Shown one piece after another: positions 1-8,701 of a DNA stretch of 64,000 nucleotides; the stretch's first letter is position 1; every line of letters starts with the position of its first letter. The DNA is taken from positions 1-64,000 of the forward strand of contig USDJ01000006.1 in NCBI GenBank assembly GCA_900553395.1, in the 5' to 3' direction. Origin of the DNA: an uncultured Mycoplasmatota bacterium (GTDB lineage: Bacteria > Bacillota_I > Bacilli_A > RF39 > UBA660). Position numbers and translations under genes: made by a program. Below the pieces are notes generated by a model. It was not told the origin of the DNA. It worked only from the letters and a program-made list of their open reading frames with translations, and did not search any database.

Positions 1-25
1 CGGTACTTGACCAACACATAAGAAA

Positions 26-55
26 TCCCTCCAAACTCAAACGGGTCTGGAGGGA
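26..55. repeat. 8-bp inverted repeat, probable hairpin
   Basis: TCCCTCCA at 26-33 is the exact complement of TGGAGGGA at 48-55, with a 14-nt loop. It has only a short A run on one side, so it is a weak terminator candidate for whatever lies to the left. The rest of 1-162 shows no gene that I can support. Confidence 0.4.
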
Positions 56-162
56 AAACTGTCTATCGGGCGTGAAGAAACAGCCCACCAAAAAGCACCG
101 TTTTTTTATTCGGTAGGCTTGTTTTTCGTATTTAGGTTCATCTTCGGTTTTAATCTAAACCT

Positions 163-1119
163 TTAACGAGATAAATAGTCCGATTCATCTATTGTTTTAA
201 TAATGTAATTCACATCATCATATCGTGAAGAGTTGGATTTCGACCCTAAACTACATATCAAAAATTCTTTTCCGTGTTGCTGATAAAGAACTACTAAATT
301 ATAATCATCAGACAAAGAGCCTGTTTTTACCCCCTTAACATTTCCATTATAATAGTCTGATGTTGAGTCAAGAAAAGCATTTGTATTTTTCCACATCTGC
401 GTACTTTCATCAGGCAATGTCGCTTTGTAGGAACTTTTTGAAACAATATCTCTAAACCACTGATATTCCAAAAGGCTTTCTACAACTTTCTTAAGGTCTA
501 ATGCGGTTGTTCTCGCTTCCGTATCAAATCCGCTTGGGTCATACAAAACTGTGTCATCATATCCTTGTTCCTGTAGATAATCATTAAGATGCTCCATAAA
601 TGCATTGATACGCTCTTGACTGTTTTTTGCCTGCGGCGAAAGAAGTCCTCCACAATAATCTGCAACCACATAAGCTGCATCATTTCCCGATGGCACTAAC
701 ATAGCCGCAAACAAATTTTGAAGATAATACTCTTTTGTTTTTATGTTTGCCACAGATGAGCCTGACTTGGTTAGTGAAATTGCTTCATAATTTGCAGAAA
801 CAATACTATCTAAATCCGCAAGTGTTACTGCATATTTAATAACAAATAATTTAGCCAAACTGGCAGGAAGCTGCTGCTCGTTTTCTCGCTTTGATATAAA
901 AACCTCATCATTAGAAAGGTCAACTAATATCAGCGATTTAGCATTGTAGGCATTTTTGAATGGCGTTCCATAGAATACTTCTTCAATTCTATCTATTAAA
1001 CCGCCAAACTCATTAGTTTTCATTTGCCATATTACAAAGACACTGCTAAATATCATTAGTGCAAGAAAAACTACTGCTCCAACTATCCGAATTTTTTTTC
1101 TTCTGTATTTTCGTTTCAT
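163..1119 (-). CDS. D-alanyl-D-alanine carboxypeptidase, peptidase S11 family, membrane-anchored
   Basis: A 318-aa penicillin-binding-protein-5-like serine peptidase that trims the terminal D-Ala of peptidoglycan stem peptides outside the membrane. All three S11 motifs are visible: SLAK (Ser87/Lys90), SGN at 144-146 and KTG at 265-267. The N-terminus is a basic stretch followed by one hydrophobic segment (about 11-31), so it is probably anchored rather than released. It is the last gene of the efflux/lipoprotein cluster on the foreign segment. Its role near a two-component system recalls van-type loci, but this is an S11 enzyme and not a zinc VanY, so I do not call it vanY. The start is ATG with GGGAGGTGATT upstream. 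Confidence 0.88.
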   Translation of the reverse strand: MKRKYRRKKIRIVGAVVFLALMIFSSVFVIWQMKTNEFGGLIDRIEEVFYGTPFKNAYNAKSLILVDLSNDEVFISKRENEQQLPASLAKLFVIKYAVTLADLDSIVSANYEAISLTKSGSSVANIKTKEYYLQNLFAAMLVPSGNDAAYVVADYCGGLLSPQAKNSQERINAFMEHLNDYLQEQGYDDTVLYDPSGFDTEARTTALDLKKVVESLLEYQWFRDIVSKSSYKATLPDESTQMWKNTNAFLDSTSDYYNGNVKGVKTGSLSDDYNLVVLYQQHGKEFLICSLGSKSNSSRYDDVNYIIKTIDESDYLSR

Positions 1120-1166
1120 TTTTCCAAATCACCTCCCTGTATATGTTGCAATTACTCTGCGTAAAG

Positions 1167-1661
1167 CTATTCATAGTTAAGTTCAATACATTCTCTGAAG
1201 CCAGACGGGTCGCCTAATTTCGCTTTATCAATATTTTCACGCAAGTAATTACGAGTCGCATCATCACATCTATCCGTTCCCATATACGGCATATCAAAGG
1301 CTTTTTCCAATTCTTCCAATGCTTTTTCTGCTCTGGCAGAGTCGGTACTGTAAGAATTAAGCCATTCTTTCATCCACGAGTATTCCCACAGATTAGAAGC
1401 TCTGGTATCACCATATCCTACCTGAAAAGAAGTTCCTGTATCTTCACCTTCCAATTTGTCGGGAAGTGTAACACCATCAGGCCAATTCAATTTCTCAATG
1501 GTCGCAAGATATTCTTTCTCAATATGTTCAAAATCAGTAAACCCTCTTGCCTCAGAAGCGGGGGCAGAGGTGGAGTTGGAACAACCGACAAACATCATAC
1601 ATATAGTTAAAGAAAGAACAATACCTACAAAAAGTCTTGTTTTCGAAAAAAATGATTTCAT
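1167..1661 (-). CDS. Small lipoprotein of unknown function
   Basis: A 164-aa protein with a basic N-terminus, a hydrophobic segment and a lipobox ending FVGC (Cys27), which predicts lipid attachment and surface exposure. The mature part is acidic and mostly helical, with no domain that I recognise. It lies between the ABC permease gene (28 bp upstream) and the carboxypeptidase gene in the same direction, so it is probably cotranscribed with the efflux pump and may be an accessory sensor or protector. That function is inferred from position only. A good GGAGGA ribosome site precedes the ATG. Confidence 0.75.
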   Translation of the reverse strand: MKSFFSKTRLFVGIVLSLTICMMFVGCSNSTSAPASEARGFTDFEHIEKEYLATIEKLNWPDGVTLPDKLEGEDTGTSFQVGYGDTRASNLWEYSWMKEWLNSYSTDSARAEKALEELEKAFDMPYMGTDRCDDATRNYLRENIDKAKLGDPSGFRECIELNYE

Positions 1662-1688
1662 ATATATTCCTCCAATTCATAAGATTTT

Positions 1689-2885
1689 TTATCTAAGTGC
1701 CAATGCAGGCTCAAGTTTCGCTGCTTTTAATGCAGGCAACAGTCCACCCAGCAAAGCAACAGTAACAGACGCCACAACAGCAACTACCGCTGAAAAAAAT
1801 GGATAGGCGGGTGATGCTACCGGCGTATCTGGGGGAAGAAATATTCCTATGCCCTCAACAATAAGTATTGAAAGCAAAATTGACACAATGCAAACAAATA
1901 TCGAAATGACAAGCTGCGTTCCCAAAACCAAAGCGACTATATTGATACGGGAAGCTCCTATTGCTCGTCGGATTAACAGTTCGTATGTTCGTTGTTCCAA
2001 AGAGGACAGACCTATGTTAATTTGTCCTAATACTGAAACAAACAGTAATAAAAACGAGGTTATTAAAAGTCCTAATTGAAGCATAGACAGCACAGAGTCA
2101 TAAGCATCGCCAATATCGCTTCTCCCAGAGTATTCTATATGTCCGCCTATGGTATCTTGTAAAATGTCATCTAACGAGGAATACATCTGATTTGTTGTAA
2201 GACCTTTTGTTAAATGCCAATAAACACTTGCATTTTGTACTTGCCACATATTGGGCAGAAATTCTTCCACAGCCTGTGCATCAAGATAAACAGTAGGAAT
2301 ATCTTTTCCGTCATTTACAGTGCCCGTTACATTAAATGGGGTTAATGAAAGGCTACTACCTGTATTTCCTACTGCATAAGGCGTATTAAAATAGCTTTCC
2401 GCCTCTTTATTCACAACCATACAAAGGGATTTTTCTGTTTCCGAATAAGAAAACCAACTTCCCGATGACATAGGCAGATTATAAATTTTGTTATATGCCG
2501 TTGTAGTAAGCACCACATCGACAGGCACGACTTTTTTATAAATATCATTTGCTGCACCCTGCAAAGAAGAAACAGATACAATCGGAGCAAATATTATATT
2601 TTCCCGCATATCAAATGTAATGGTAACGCAATCGTCAATTTCTCGAATTTTATAAAAAAATTCTTCCATCTTAATGCTGTCTTGAAAATCTGAATCTGTT
2701 ATGGAATATGAATAGGTAGGCGTCCAACCATACATCTGTGCATTAACAGAAATTAAATAATCTTTACCAAGTGTACCGACTAAAAAAGAACCAATCATTG
2801 CTATAATTCCTACAAGCATAGATATACTTGTTAAGATATTTCGGAGAGGTGAGATACGCAGGTCTTTAAAAATCATTTTTAGCAC
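1689..2885 (-). CDS. ABC transporter permease, FtsX/MacB family
   Basis: A 398-aa permease with the FtsX layout: one N-terminal membrane helix (about residues 16-37 of the protein from GTG), a large extracellular domain (about 40-260), then three C-terminal helices (about 265-290, 320-345, 365-390). It ends in LKAAKLEPALALR, typical of MacB permeases. It would form the membrane part of a tripartite-like efflux pump with the ATPase and the adaptor encoded just upstream. I chose the GTG at 2885 because GGGAGG lies 7 nt before it; longer frames reach back to 2936. It overlaps the ATPase gene by 20 bp, which suggests translational coupling. Confidence 0.88.
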   Translation of the reverse strand: MLKMIFKDLRISPLRNILTSISMLVGIIAMIGSFLVGTLGKDYLISVNAQMYGWTPTYSYSITDSDFQDSIKMEEFFYKIREIDDCVTITFDMRENIIFAPIVSVSSLQGAANDIYKKVVPVDVVLTTTAYNKIYNLPMSSGSWFSYSETEKSLCMVVNKEAESYFNTPYAVGNTGSSLSLTPFNVTGTVNDGKDIPTVYLDAQAVEEFLPNMWQVQNASVYWHLTKGLTTNQMYSSLDDILQDTIGGHIEYSGRSDIGDAYDSVLSMLQLGLLITSFLLLFVSVLGQINIGLSSLEQRTYELLIRRAIGASRINIVALVLGTQLVISIFVCIVSILLSILIVEGIGIFLPPDTPVASPAYPFFSAVVAVVASVTVALLGGLLPALKAAKLEPALALR

Positions 2886-3579
2886 ATCGAAGCCTCCCTT
2901 CGTCCATTTCAAAAATCGTATCGCAAGTATTCGCAATATCAGAGTCGTGTGTTACTAACAAGAGCATAATGTTATTTTCACGCACAATCTGGAGTAAGAG
3001 TTCCATAATCTGCTGCCCTGTTTTCTTATCTAAAGCACCTGTCGGCTCATCACAAAGTATCGCTTCTGGCGATACCGTAAGAGCACGGGCAATCGCAACT
3101 CTTTGTTGTTCACCGCCAGACAAATTAGCAGGATAATCATTTTCTTTATCTTCTAAACCAACACTTTTCAAAAGATTTCGTATTACTTCTTGGCGTTGCT
3201 TTCTATCCATATTCTTTTTTGCATAAAGCAACGGAAGTTCGATATTTTCCCAAACTCTTAAATGCTTGATTAAGGAATAGTTTTGAAAAACAAATCCGAT
3301 ATTATTAGCTCGCAGCATAGACAATTCTCTGTCTGTCAAAGCAGATACCGAAACTCCATCGTAAAGATATTCTCCCTTGTAGGAACGGTTCAGCAAACCG
3401 ATAATAGATATAAGACTTGTCTTTCCAGAACCCGATTTGCCGACAATAGCGTAACTGTTTCCTCTTTTCAATTCTATACTTGCGTTATTTACAGTTACCA
3501 AAGTATCGCCGTTGTTTAATCTAACGGCTGCCGTTAAGTTTTTTATTTGGATTAAACTTTCTCCACTACTATCATTCAT
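2866..3579 (-). CDS. ABC transporter ATP-binding protein, MacB/LolD type
   Basis: A nucleotide-binding subunit of 237 aa that drives the FtsX-type permease encoded next. Visible motifs are the Walker A GKSGSGKTS, the Q-loop in FVFQNYSL, the signature LSGGEQQRVAIARAL, the Walker B ILCDEPTGALD and the H-loop in LLVTHD. All catalytic residues are present. The ATG at 3579 directly follows the adaptor stop codon and has AAGGAG upstream; an in-frame extension to 3630 is less likely because it would overlap the adaptor gene. The substrate is unknown; MacB-type pumps export antimicrobial peptides and antibiotics. Confidence 0.92.
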   Translation of the reverse strand: MNDSSGESLIQIKNLTAAVRLNNGDTLVTVNNASIELKRGNSYAIVGKSGSGKTSLISIIGLLNRSYKGEYLYDGVSVSALTDRELSMLRANNIGFVFQNYSLIKHLRVWENIELPLLYAKKNMDRKQRQEVIRNLLKSVGLEDKENDYPANLSGGEQQRVAIARALTVSPEAILCDEPTGALDKKTGQQIMELLLQIVRENNIMLLLVTHDSDIANTCDTIFEMDEGRLRCAKNDF

Positions 3580-3580
3580 A

Positions 3581-4444
3581 TTATGAATTACTCCTTGGGT
3601 CAAGGTTTGGGGGAACAGAAGAAACAACATCTCCTTCCTCCACGCCCGACAATATCTCTATATACGCTCCGTCCGTCGCTCCTAATGTAACCTCAGTTTG
3701 TATTTGCTCTCCGTCTTTTATAACAGTTACCATTCCTTTCCCTTGTCTGCCAGCAATGACCGAAAGCGGTAATAATAATATATTTTCTTTTGTTCCTGCC
3801 GTTATAACAACCGTAGCATTTTGTCCTATCTTTACATCAGTATCTTTGTCAATCAAGCATTGTAAAACATTACTTTGTGGAAAAAGGGTGTTTGTCGAAC
3901 TGCCCTCAGCATATTCTGTCGCTGGTGTTACAACGGCAAGTATATCCGTCGGTCCAACGCCATTGATTACTTGAAATTTTGCTTTTAATGTTGTATTCTC
4001 TGGCAGAGTCTTTAAAAAATTTTCTGCTTCAACATTTAGAGCAAAGCCCGTATATCTTACGGTTGCTACGGGATAATTGTTCGGAATAATTTCAGACGAG
4101 TTAGTGGCTGAAATAACCGTCCCGTCGACAGGAGATTTTATTTCATTTTCGGATACTTTTCCTATCACACCGCCAGCAGTAATTTTATCTCCGCTTGTAA
4201 CACAAGTTTCAAAAACTCCTTTTTCAGTAGAAGATAAAACAAAATCCGATGCCTGAATAATCGTTGTTTGAGCTGATACTGTTGGCGTGAGAGTACCACG
4301 AGTAACGGTCACTGTTTCACTTGTCTGTATCGTTGAATTTGCTTCGTTATTTTCTCCTGATTGTTTTTCGACAGAGCAGGCAGACAAAATAACTATCATA
4401 CCCAACACGAATAAAAATGCAAATCTCTTTCGGTATCTTTTCAC
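3581..4444 (-). CDS. Efflux adaptor lipoprotein, HlyD/RND-adaptor family
   Basis: A protein of 287 aa with a lipobox LSAC (Cys23), then a biotinyl-lipoyl-like hairpin (about residues 45-135, including the GVIGKVSENEIKSPVDGTV segment) and a beta-barrel and membrane-proximal region (about 180-280) ending in a GVEEGDVV motif typical of this family. In Gram-positives such adaptors couple MacB-like permeases to extracellular substrates. The start is GTG with a GGGGG ribosome site. It is the first gene of the pump operon and follows a strong terminator that separates it from the two-component genes. Confidence 0.85.
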   Translation of the reverse strand: MKRYRKRFAFLFVLGMIVILSACSVEKQSGENNEANSTIQTSETVTVTRGTLTPTVSAQTTIIQASDFVLSSTEKGVFETCVTSGDKITAGGVIGKVSENEIKSPVDGTVISATNSSEIIPNNYPVATVRYTGFALNVEAENFLKTLPENTTLKAKFQVINGVGPTDILAVVTPATEYAEGSSTNTLFPQSNVLQCLIDKDTDVKIGQNATVVITAGTKENILLLPLSVIAGRQGKGMVTVIKDGEQIQTEVTLGATDGAYIEILSGVEEGDVVSSVPPNLDPRSNS

Positions 4445-4484
4445 CGATATACCCCCTTGCTATTTAATTTTTCAAGAGAAAAAC

Positions 4485-4535
4485 AAAAGGCTTTTATCCT
4501 GATACAAATAATTGTATCAAAATAAAAGCCTTGTT
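4485..4535 (-). terminator. Long hairpin terminator between two-component genes and efflux operon
   Basis: AAGGCTTTTATC at the left is complementary to ATAAAAGCCTT at the right, and the stem continues through GATACAA/TTGTATC around an ATAA loop. T tracts flank both sides (AAAAACAAAAGG on the left, TTGTTTTTT on the right), so it can stop transcription in either direction. It lies downstream of the kinase gene and upstream of the adaptor gene. Confidence 0.8.
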
Positions 4536-4593
4536 TTTTATGATTGCCCGTATAAAAAGCCTTTCTTTTACTACGGAATTTCTTACGATTTTC

Positions 4594-5682
4594 CTACGAA
4601 AGCGGAAGTTCGACTATAAACTTAACACATTCATCTTTGCTTTTAGCAGCAATAGTTCCTTTGTGTAGTTCTACAATATGTTTCGCAATGGCAAGTCCAA
4701 GTCCTGCACCGCCGTTTGCCATACTTCTTGCTGTATCAACACGGTAGAACTGCTCGAATATTTGCTCTAATTTTTCTTCGGGAATATTAGCTCCACAGTT
4801 TTCAAAAACAATAGTAACTTTGTTCGCTCGAAGCTCTGTGGTTATTGTAATCTCTGTATCTGAATAACTGTAAATTGCAGCATTACGCAAAAGGTTGTCA
4901 AATACACGCTGCATTTTATTCGCATCACAATGAAGCATTATATCCTTTGCACTATGGAGAACACATTGTAGGTTCTTTTCTTTTAACATAGGATTAAATT
5001 CATATATAAGCTGCTCCAACAATCGTGTCAAATTTATATCGCTGTATTTCAGCGTTATGTTTGATAAATTAAATCTTGTGATTTCAAAAAACTCGTTAAT
5101 TAAGTCCTCAAGCTGTTCAGCCTTATCAAGAGAAATAGAAAGATATTTATTTCTTAACTCCTGCGGTATTTGCTGTTCATCATCACGCAATAGCGTCAAA
5201 TAACCAATGACAGAGGAAAGCGGCGTTTTCAAATCGTGTGCAAGGTACATAATCAAATCATTTTTACGCTGTTCATTCTCCTGTGCAAGTTTTGCATTAT
5301 TTTCAGCTTCCTGTTTCAAGTGATTTATTTTAACCGCAATCTCGCTTAACTCTGGAGAAAGTTCAATATAATCACCTGTTTTATCAAATAATCTTCCCGT
5401 TGCGGCTTGTAGCTCATAGACATACCCGACAACTTTCTTCAAAAGTTTATAAGTCAAGCACATAATACATATTACCCATATTATGAGTGCTGTCATATAA
5501 ACGTACAGTCCTCTGTAAATCAAATAGTAATGTTCGACATACCTGTCAAGTATCCAAGTAAGCCCTGTATGTAAAACAGCGGTGCATATTACAATAATCA
5601 CAGAACAAATTGCACTTTGGAAAATGTAGCTTTTGAATAAGGTTATAAGCAGATAATTTTTTTCATTTTTATTCAATTTCAT
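4594..5682 (-). CDS. Sensor histidine kinase, VanS/PhoR-like
   Basis: A protein of 362 aa with two N-terminal membrane helices (about 15-37 and 55-80) and only a short extracellular loop, so it may sense within the membrane. A HAMP-like linker is followed by the dimerisation domain with the phospho-acceptor His in LAHDLKTPLSSVIGY (about residue 148) and an ATPase domain with the N-box NLLRNA and the G-boxes GGAGLGLAIAKH. It overlaps the response regulator gene by 14 bp, marking the two as partners. It presumably responds to cell-wall stress and controls the adjacent pump and carboxypeptidase; this is inferred from context. Confidence 0.93.
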   Translation of the reverse strand: MKLNKNEKNYLLITLFKSYIFQSAICSVIIVICTAVLHTGLTWILDRYVEHYYLIYRGLYVYMTALIIWVICIMCLTYKLLKKVVGYVYELQAATGRLFDKTGDYIELSPELSEIAVKINHLKQEAENNAKLAQENEQRKNDLIMYLAHDLKTPLSSVIGYLTLLRDDEQQIPQELRNKYLSISLDKAEQLEDLINEFFEITRFNLSNITLKYSDINLTRLLEQLIYEFNPMLKEKNLQCVLHSAKDIMLHCDANKMQRVFDNLLRNAAIYSYSDTEITITTELRANKVTIVFENCGANIPEEKLEQIFEQFYRVDTARSMANGGAGLGLAIAKHIVELHKGTIAAKSKDECVKFIVELPLS

Positions 5683-6367
5683 AACCTATCCCCCAAACTG
5701 TTTTAATAAATTTTGGCTTTTTGGCTGGCTCATTTAATTTTCCCCTAAGCCGTCCAACATGTGCCATTACTGTGTTGTTGTTATCAAGATATTTTTCTTT
5801 CCATACATTTTCAAATAGTTCTTCGGAGGAAATCACTTTTCCTTGATGTTCGCACAAATACCAAAGAATTGAAAACTCAATAGGGGTTAGCGATACCTCT
5901 TTCCCAAACAAAGAGCATTTATGAGTATCTTTGTTGATAATCAATCCTCTAATATCATATTCGCTTTTTTGAAAAGGCTGATTTTGTACGGGATTATTAT
6001 ACTTTTGATAACGCCTTAACTGTGTCTTTACTCTTGCAACAACTTCCAAAGGATTAAAGGGCTTTGTAATATAATCATCAGCACCTATCGTAAGCCCCAT
6101 TATTTTATCCCCGTCTTCAATTTTAGCAGTAAGCATAATAACGGGGAAATAAAACTTTTCTCTGATTTTTTGACAAATACGAAATCCGTCTATATCAGGC
6201 AGCATAATATCCAGTATGGCTAAATCAATCTCTGTTTCTTCAATACATTTCAATGCTTCAATACCGCTGTAATATTTATAAACAGTGTAATTGTCGTTTT
6301 TCAAGTAGACTTCAAGTAAGTCTGCTATTTCTTTTTCATCATCTACAACTAAAATTTTTTCATTCAT
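5669..6367 (-). CDS. Response regulator, OmpR/VanR-like
   Basis: A 232-aa two-domain regulator. The receiver domain (1-120) has the acidic pair DDE (8-10), the phospho-accepting Asp in LAILDIMLP (about residue 53) and the conserved Lys in YITKPF. A winged-helix DNA-binding domain follows (about 130-230), with the pattern LTPIEFSILWYL and TVWGIGYEIE at the end. Close similarity to VanR-type regulators is visible. It lies in an operon with the kinase (overlap) and is preceded by a 58-aa helix-turn-helix gene. Likely targets are its own promoter and the pump operon. Confidence 0.94.
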   Translation of the reverse strand: MNEKILVVDDEKEIADLLEVYLKNDNYTVYKYYSGIEALKCIEETEIDLAILDIMLPDIDGFRICQKIREKFYFPVIMLTAKIEDGDKIMGLTIGADDYITKPFNPLEVVARVKTQLRRYQKYNNPVQNQPFQKSEYDIRGLIINKDTHKCSLFGKEVSLTPIEFSILWYLCEHQGKVISSEELFENVWKEKYLDNNNTVMAHVGRLRGKLNEPAKKPKFIKTVWGIGYEIE

Positions 6368-6415
6368 CGCCTATACTCCTTTTGTTCTGGTATAGCTCCC
6401 GTAATATCGTCAAAA

Positions 6416-6592
6416 TCACACATCTCCATTCTTAAATCGCCCATCAGCAGGCTTTTTCGCATCTTTAGGTATCAGCCAAACATTACTCATTTTAACTGCT
6501 CTATCTATCCGATTATCATTACAATATTGCAAAACTCGTCTATCTGAGATACCCCATTTAATGGTAGCTTCTTTCGTGGTAATATAATCCAT
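6416..6592 (-). CDS. Small helix-turn-helix protein, excisionase/MerR-like fold
   Basis: A 58-aa protein starting MDYITTKEATIKWGISDRRV and containing NRIDRAVKMSNVWLIPKDA, the pattern of a compact winged helix-turn-helix as in excisionase-type and MerR-like DNA-binding domains. ATG with GGAGG 6-7 nt upstream, TGA stop. It is the first gene after a clear promoter and lies 48 bp upstream of the response regulator, so it is probably the leading gene of the regulatory operon. Such proteins often accompany VanR-like regulators in Clostridial conjugative elements. It could be a co-regulator or a recombination directionality factor; the sequence alone does not decide. Confidence 0.75.
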   Translation of the reverse strand: MDYITTKEATIKWGISDRRVLQYCNDNRIDRAVKMSNVWLIPKDAKKPADGRFKNGDV

Positions 6593-6616
6593 ATCGCACC
6601 TCCAATATAATAATAT

Positions 6617-6645
6617 ATTATACTTCGTTTATTCGAAGAATACAA
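6617..6645 (-). promoter_or_regulatory. Promoter of the HTH/two-component operon with operator-like repeat in the spacer
   Basis: TTGTAT (6640-6645) and TATAAT (6617-6622) are separated by exactly 17 nt. An inverted repeat, CTTCG at 6623-6627 and CGAAG at 6634-6638, fills the spacer, a position where a bound repressor would block RNA polymerase. Confidence 0.7.
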
Positions 6646-6668
6646 GTATGTAAATATGAATTCTTATC

Positions 6669-6706
6669 TCTTGTAACAAGAAATATTATCTCTATTTATA
6701 AGAGAT
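6669..6706. repeat. Two inverted repeats in the divergent regulatory region
   Basis: TCTTGTAACAAGA (6669-6681) is a 13-nt palindrome, and ATCTCT/AGAGAT (6688-6693 and 6701-6706) forms a second dyad. Both lie between the divergent HTH and Xre genes and are plausible operators for one of those proteins. No strong minus-35 is visible for the Xre gene; TACAAT at about 6736-6741 could be its minus-10. Confidence 0.45.
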
Positions 6707-6780
6707 TTCACATCGTTTAATAAGAGGCTACATTTCTGTACAATATAAGGGTAGAAGAAACGAGTACAGGTGGTGAGCTT

Positions 6781-7140
6781 ATGGACAAGAAAATCAATAA
6801 CTTTGACTTCGATTTTATGCCGATAGGACAGGCGATTAAAAAAGCCCGTGAAGCCAAGAAAGTAACCAGAGAACAGTTAGCGGAAATAGTAGATTATTCT
6901 GCAAGGCATATTCAGTCGGTAGAAAACGAGGGTCAGCACCCGAGCTTTGAGCTGTTTATTCAACTCATCACAATGTTTGATGTTTCGGTTGACGAATATA
7001 TCTTCCCAAATAAGAAAACAAATAAAAGTTCCGTCCGCAGGCGTTTGGAAACACTGCTTGATAATTTGGACGATAAAGAACTTTCCGTTATCGAAGCAAC
7101 CGTAAACGGTCTATGTAAGGCAAAAGAGCCAGAGGAATAA
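6781..7140 (+). CDS. Xre/Cro-family transcriptional regulator
   Basis: A protein of 119 aa. An N-terminal Xre helix-turn-helix (about residues 12-68: IGQAIKKAREAKKVTREQLAEI...SARHIQSVE) is followed by a short helical tail. It is preceded by AGGTGGTGAGCTTATG and followed at once by a terminator. Such single-domain regulators are standard in conjugative elements and usually bind nearby dyads, here perhaps those at 6669-6706. It is one of only two genes in the window on the plus strand. Confidence 0.9.
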   Translation: MDKKINNFDFDFMPIGQAIKKAREAKKVTREQLAEIVDYSARHIQSVENEGQHPSFELFIQLITMFDVSVDEYIFPNKKTNKSSVRRRLETLLDNLDDKELSVIEATVNGLCKAKEPEE

Positions 7141-7155
7141 AATCCTCTGGTTTTT
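7129..7155 (+). terminator. Rho-independent terminator of the Xre gene
   Basis: CCAGAGGA (7129-7136) pairs perfectly with TCCTCTGG (7143-7150) and is followed by TTTTTC. The stem begins inside the last codons of the gene. Confidence 0.9.
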
Positions 7156-7168
7156 CTTTTGCCCTTTT

Positions 7169-8701
7169 TTAATAGGCAGGGATACCGTAACCGTAAATTA
7201 CGCTGCTTCCGATAGCATATCTGTTCTGTCGGCAGGTATCTCCAGAGTTGCCCTCAACGGTATAAACTGTTCCGTTCTCAACACGCTCGACAATTCCGAC
7301 GTGGTCTGTCACACCGTCGCCCTCCCAATCAAAGAAGATGATATGACCTGCCGACGGCTCAAAACTGCCGTCCTGCCATTGACCTCTGTCCATAAACCAT
7401 TGTGAGCCTAACACGCAGCCTGCGAATTTCGGAATAACGCCTGTATCAATATAGCCGCACTCATTGGCACACCAAGATACAAAGCAGGCACACCATTCCA
7501 CACGCCCCTCGAAGCCGTACCAACTCCAATAAGGCTGACCGCCTATATTTCCGACCTGCGACAATGCCACATTGACAATCTCGCTGTCGCCGCCAGAAAT
7601 GCCGTATAGCACCTGCGACCATAGCGAATTGTTTTCCTCGGCAAGTAGCTCGGAGAGCTGTTCTCTCTGGTCTGCATTGAAATTGTACTTGTCAGCCATT
7701 TCCTCGGCTGTCTTATGGGCAACCGTGATATACAGATAGGTGCGTGTAACGGTGGTTTCCGTCTGTATGATATTGCCGTGACCGTCGTCGCTCTCGGTTA
7801 TCTGTGTTTCGGTCTTGCTTTCCGTTCTGGAGCTTATCTCATTCATCTCCCAGAAGATGTTTTTGAGAAGCTCTTTTTTGCTGTCGTCCATTGTGGCGAC
7901 TTCCTGCGGATTGTCGGGGTCGGTATTGGTCTTGACGGAATAAACCGCAAGCACCTCTTTCCAGACCGCACGGCTTCCCGACATTTCAAGGACATCGTGA
8001 GCTGTACCATTCTTGGTTTCATCAAGTTTGGCATCGTACTCGGTATTGATTTCTCTCACAACAGTTTGCATTGTCATACCGTTTCCAGAGTCCTCGCCAG
8101 AAAAGAAAATACCGAACACCGAACCGACAAGCAAACCGACAAGGCAAATAACAATAATAATCACAACGGCAACCCAACCGCCTGCGGCAATCGCAGAAAT
8201 CAATGCCTTTGTTCCTGCAATAATCGCCTTGACCGAAGCCTGTGCAGTTTTCTGTGCCGTCTTTGCGGTATGCTCGGCGGTCTTGATAGCCGCCTTTGAG
8301 GTGGATTGAGCCGTCTTAACGCTTTTCTCGGCAGATTTGACCGTACCTTTGGTCGTGAATTTTATCGTCTTTCCTGTACTTCGGGCAGACTGCTTGATTG
8401 TCTTTTCTGCCTGCGTTTTTGTTCGCACGGTTTGAGTGTGAACATTGGAAGCTCGCTTTTCTGCCGATTTCATTGCCCGTTTGGTCTTAAAATCGGCAAT
8501 ACCGTCCTTTGCCTTGACGATATTTTCCTTTGTGGTCTGCACACCTTTCTTACCTTGCTTATTAAATTGGTGTACGCCTTCCTCCGTCACACGCTCGGCG
8601 GTATAGGACACCTTATCCGAAGCGTACTCGGTAGCAGAGCTTTCATCGGCATAATAGCCCTGTTCCGCCTTGTCCTTTGTCTTGGCATAAGCGGCTTTCA
8701 T
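7169..8701 (-). CDS. CD1108-family conjugative element protein with CHAP/NlpC-type peptidase domain
   Basis: A 510-aa protein of the type carried by Clostridial conjugative transposons. Residues 1-165 are Lys/Ala/Thr-rich and repetitive (SAEKSVKTAQ-like units) and probably cytoplasmic. One membrane helix lies at about 172-205. The extracellular part ends in a CHAP-like cysteine peptidase (about 375-510) with Cys in EWCACFVSW, His in VTDHVGIVE and Asn in VEGNSGD. It would cut peptidoglycan during mating-channel assembly. The reading frame stays open upstream of the ATG and encodes LDKAAIASER, which also looks like family sequence. The true protein may therefore have been longer and been cut by a rearrangement near 8735. 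G+C is clearly higher than in the chromosome to the right. Confidence 0.85.
   Translation of the reverse strand: MKAAYAKTKDKAEQGYYADESSATEYASDKVSYTAERVTEEGVHQFNKQGKKGVQTTKENIVKAKDGIADFKTKRAMKSAEKRASNVHTQTVRTKTQAEKTIKQSARSTGKTIKFTTKGTVKSAEKSVKTAQSTSKAAIKTAEHTAKTAQKTAQASVKAIIAGTKALISAIAAGGWVAVVIIIVICLVGLLVGSVFGIFFSGEDSGNGMTMQTVVREINTEYDAKLDETKNGTAHDVLEMSGSRAVWKEVLAVYSVKTNTDPDNPQEVATMDDSKKELLKNIFWEMNEISSRTESKTETQITESDDGHGNIIQTETTVTRTYLYITVAHKTAEEMADKYNFNADQREQLSELLAEENNSLWSQVLYGISGGDSEIVNVALSQVGNIGGQPYWSWYGFEGRVEWCACFVSWCANECGYIDTGVIPKFAGCVLGSQWFMDRGQWQDGSFEPSAGHIIFFDWEGDGVTDHVGIVERVENGTVYTVEGNSGDTCRQNRYAIGSSVIYGYGIPAY

Noticed and set aside
163..1119. VanY call for the carboxypeptidase next to the VanRS-like pair
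   Set aside because: The SLAK, SGN and KTG motifs are those of serine S11 peptidases, not of the zinc VanY family.
7715..8299. Plus-strand ORFs opposite the CD1108-type gene
   Set aside because: They have no ribosome site, their sequence is low-complexity and Cys/Leu-rich in a shadow-like way, and the minus strand has a clear domain protein.
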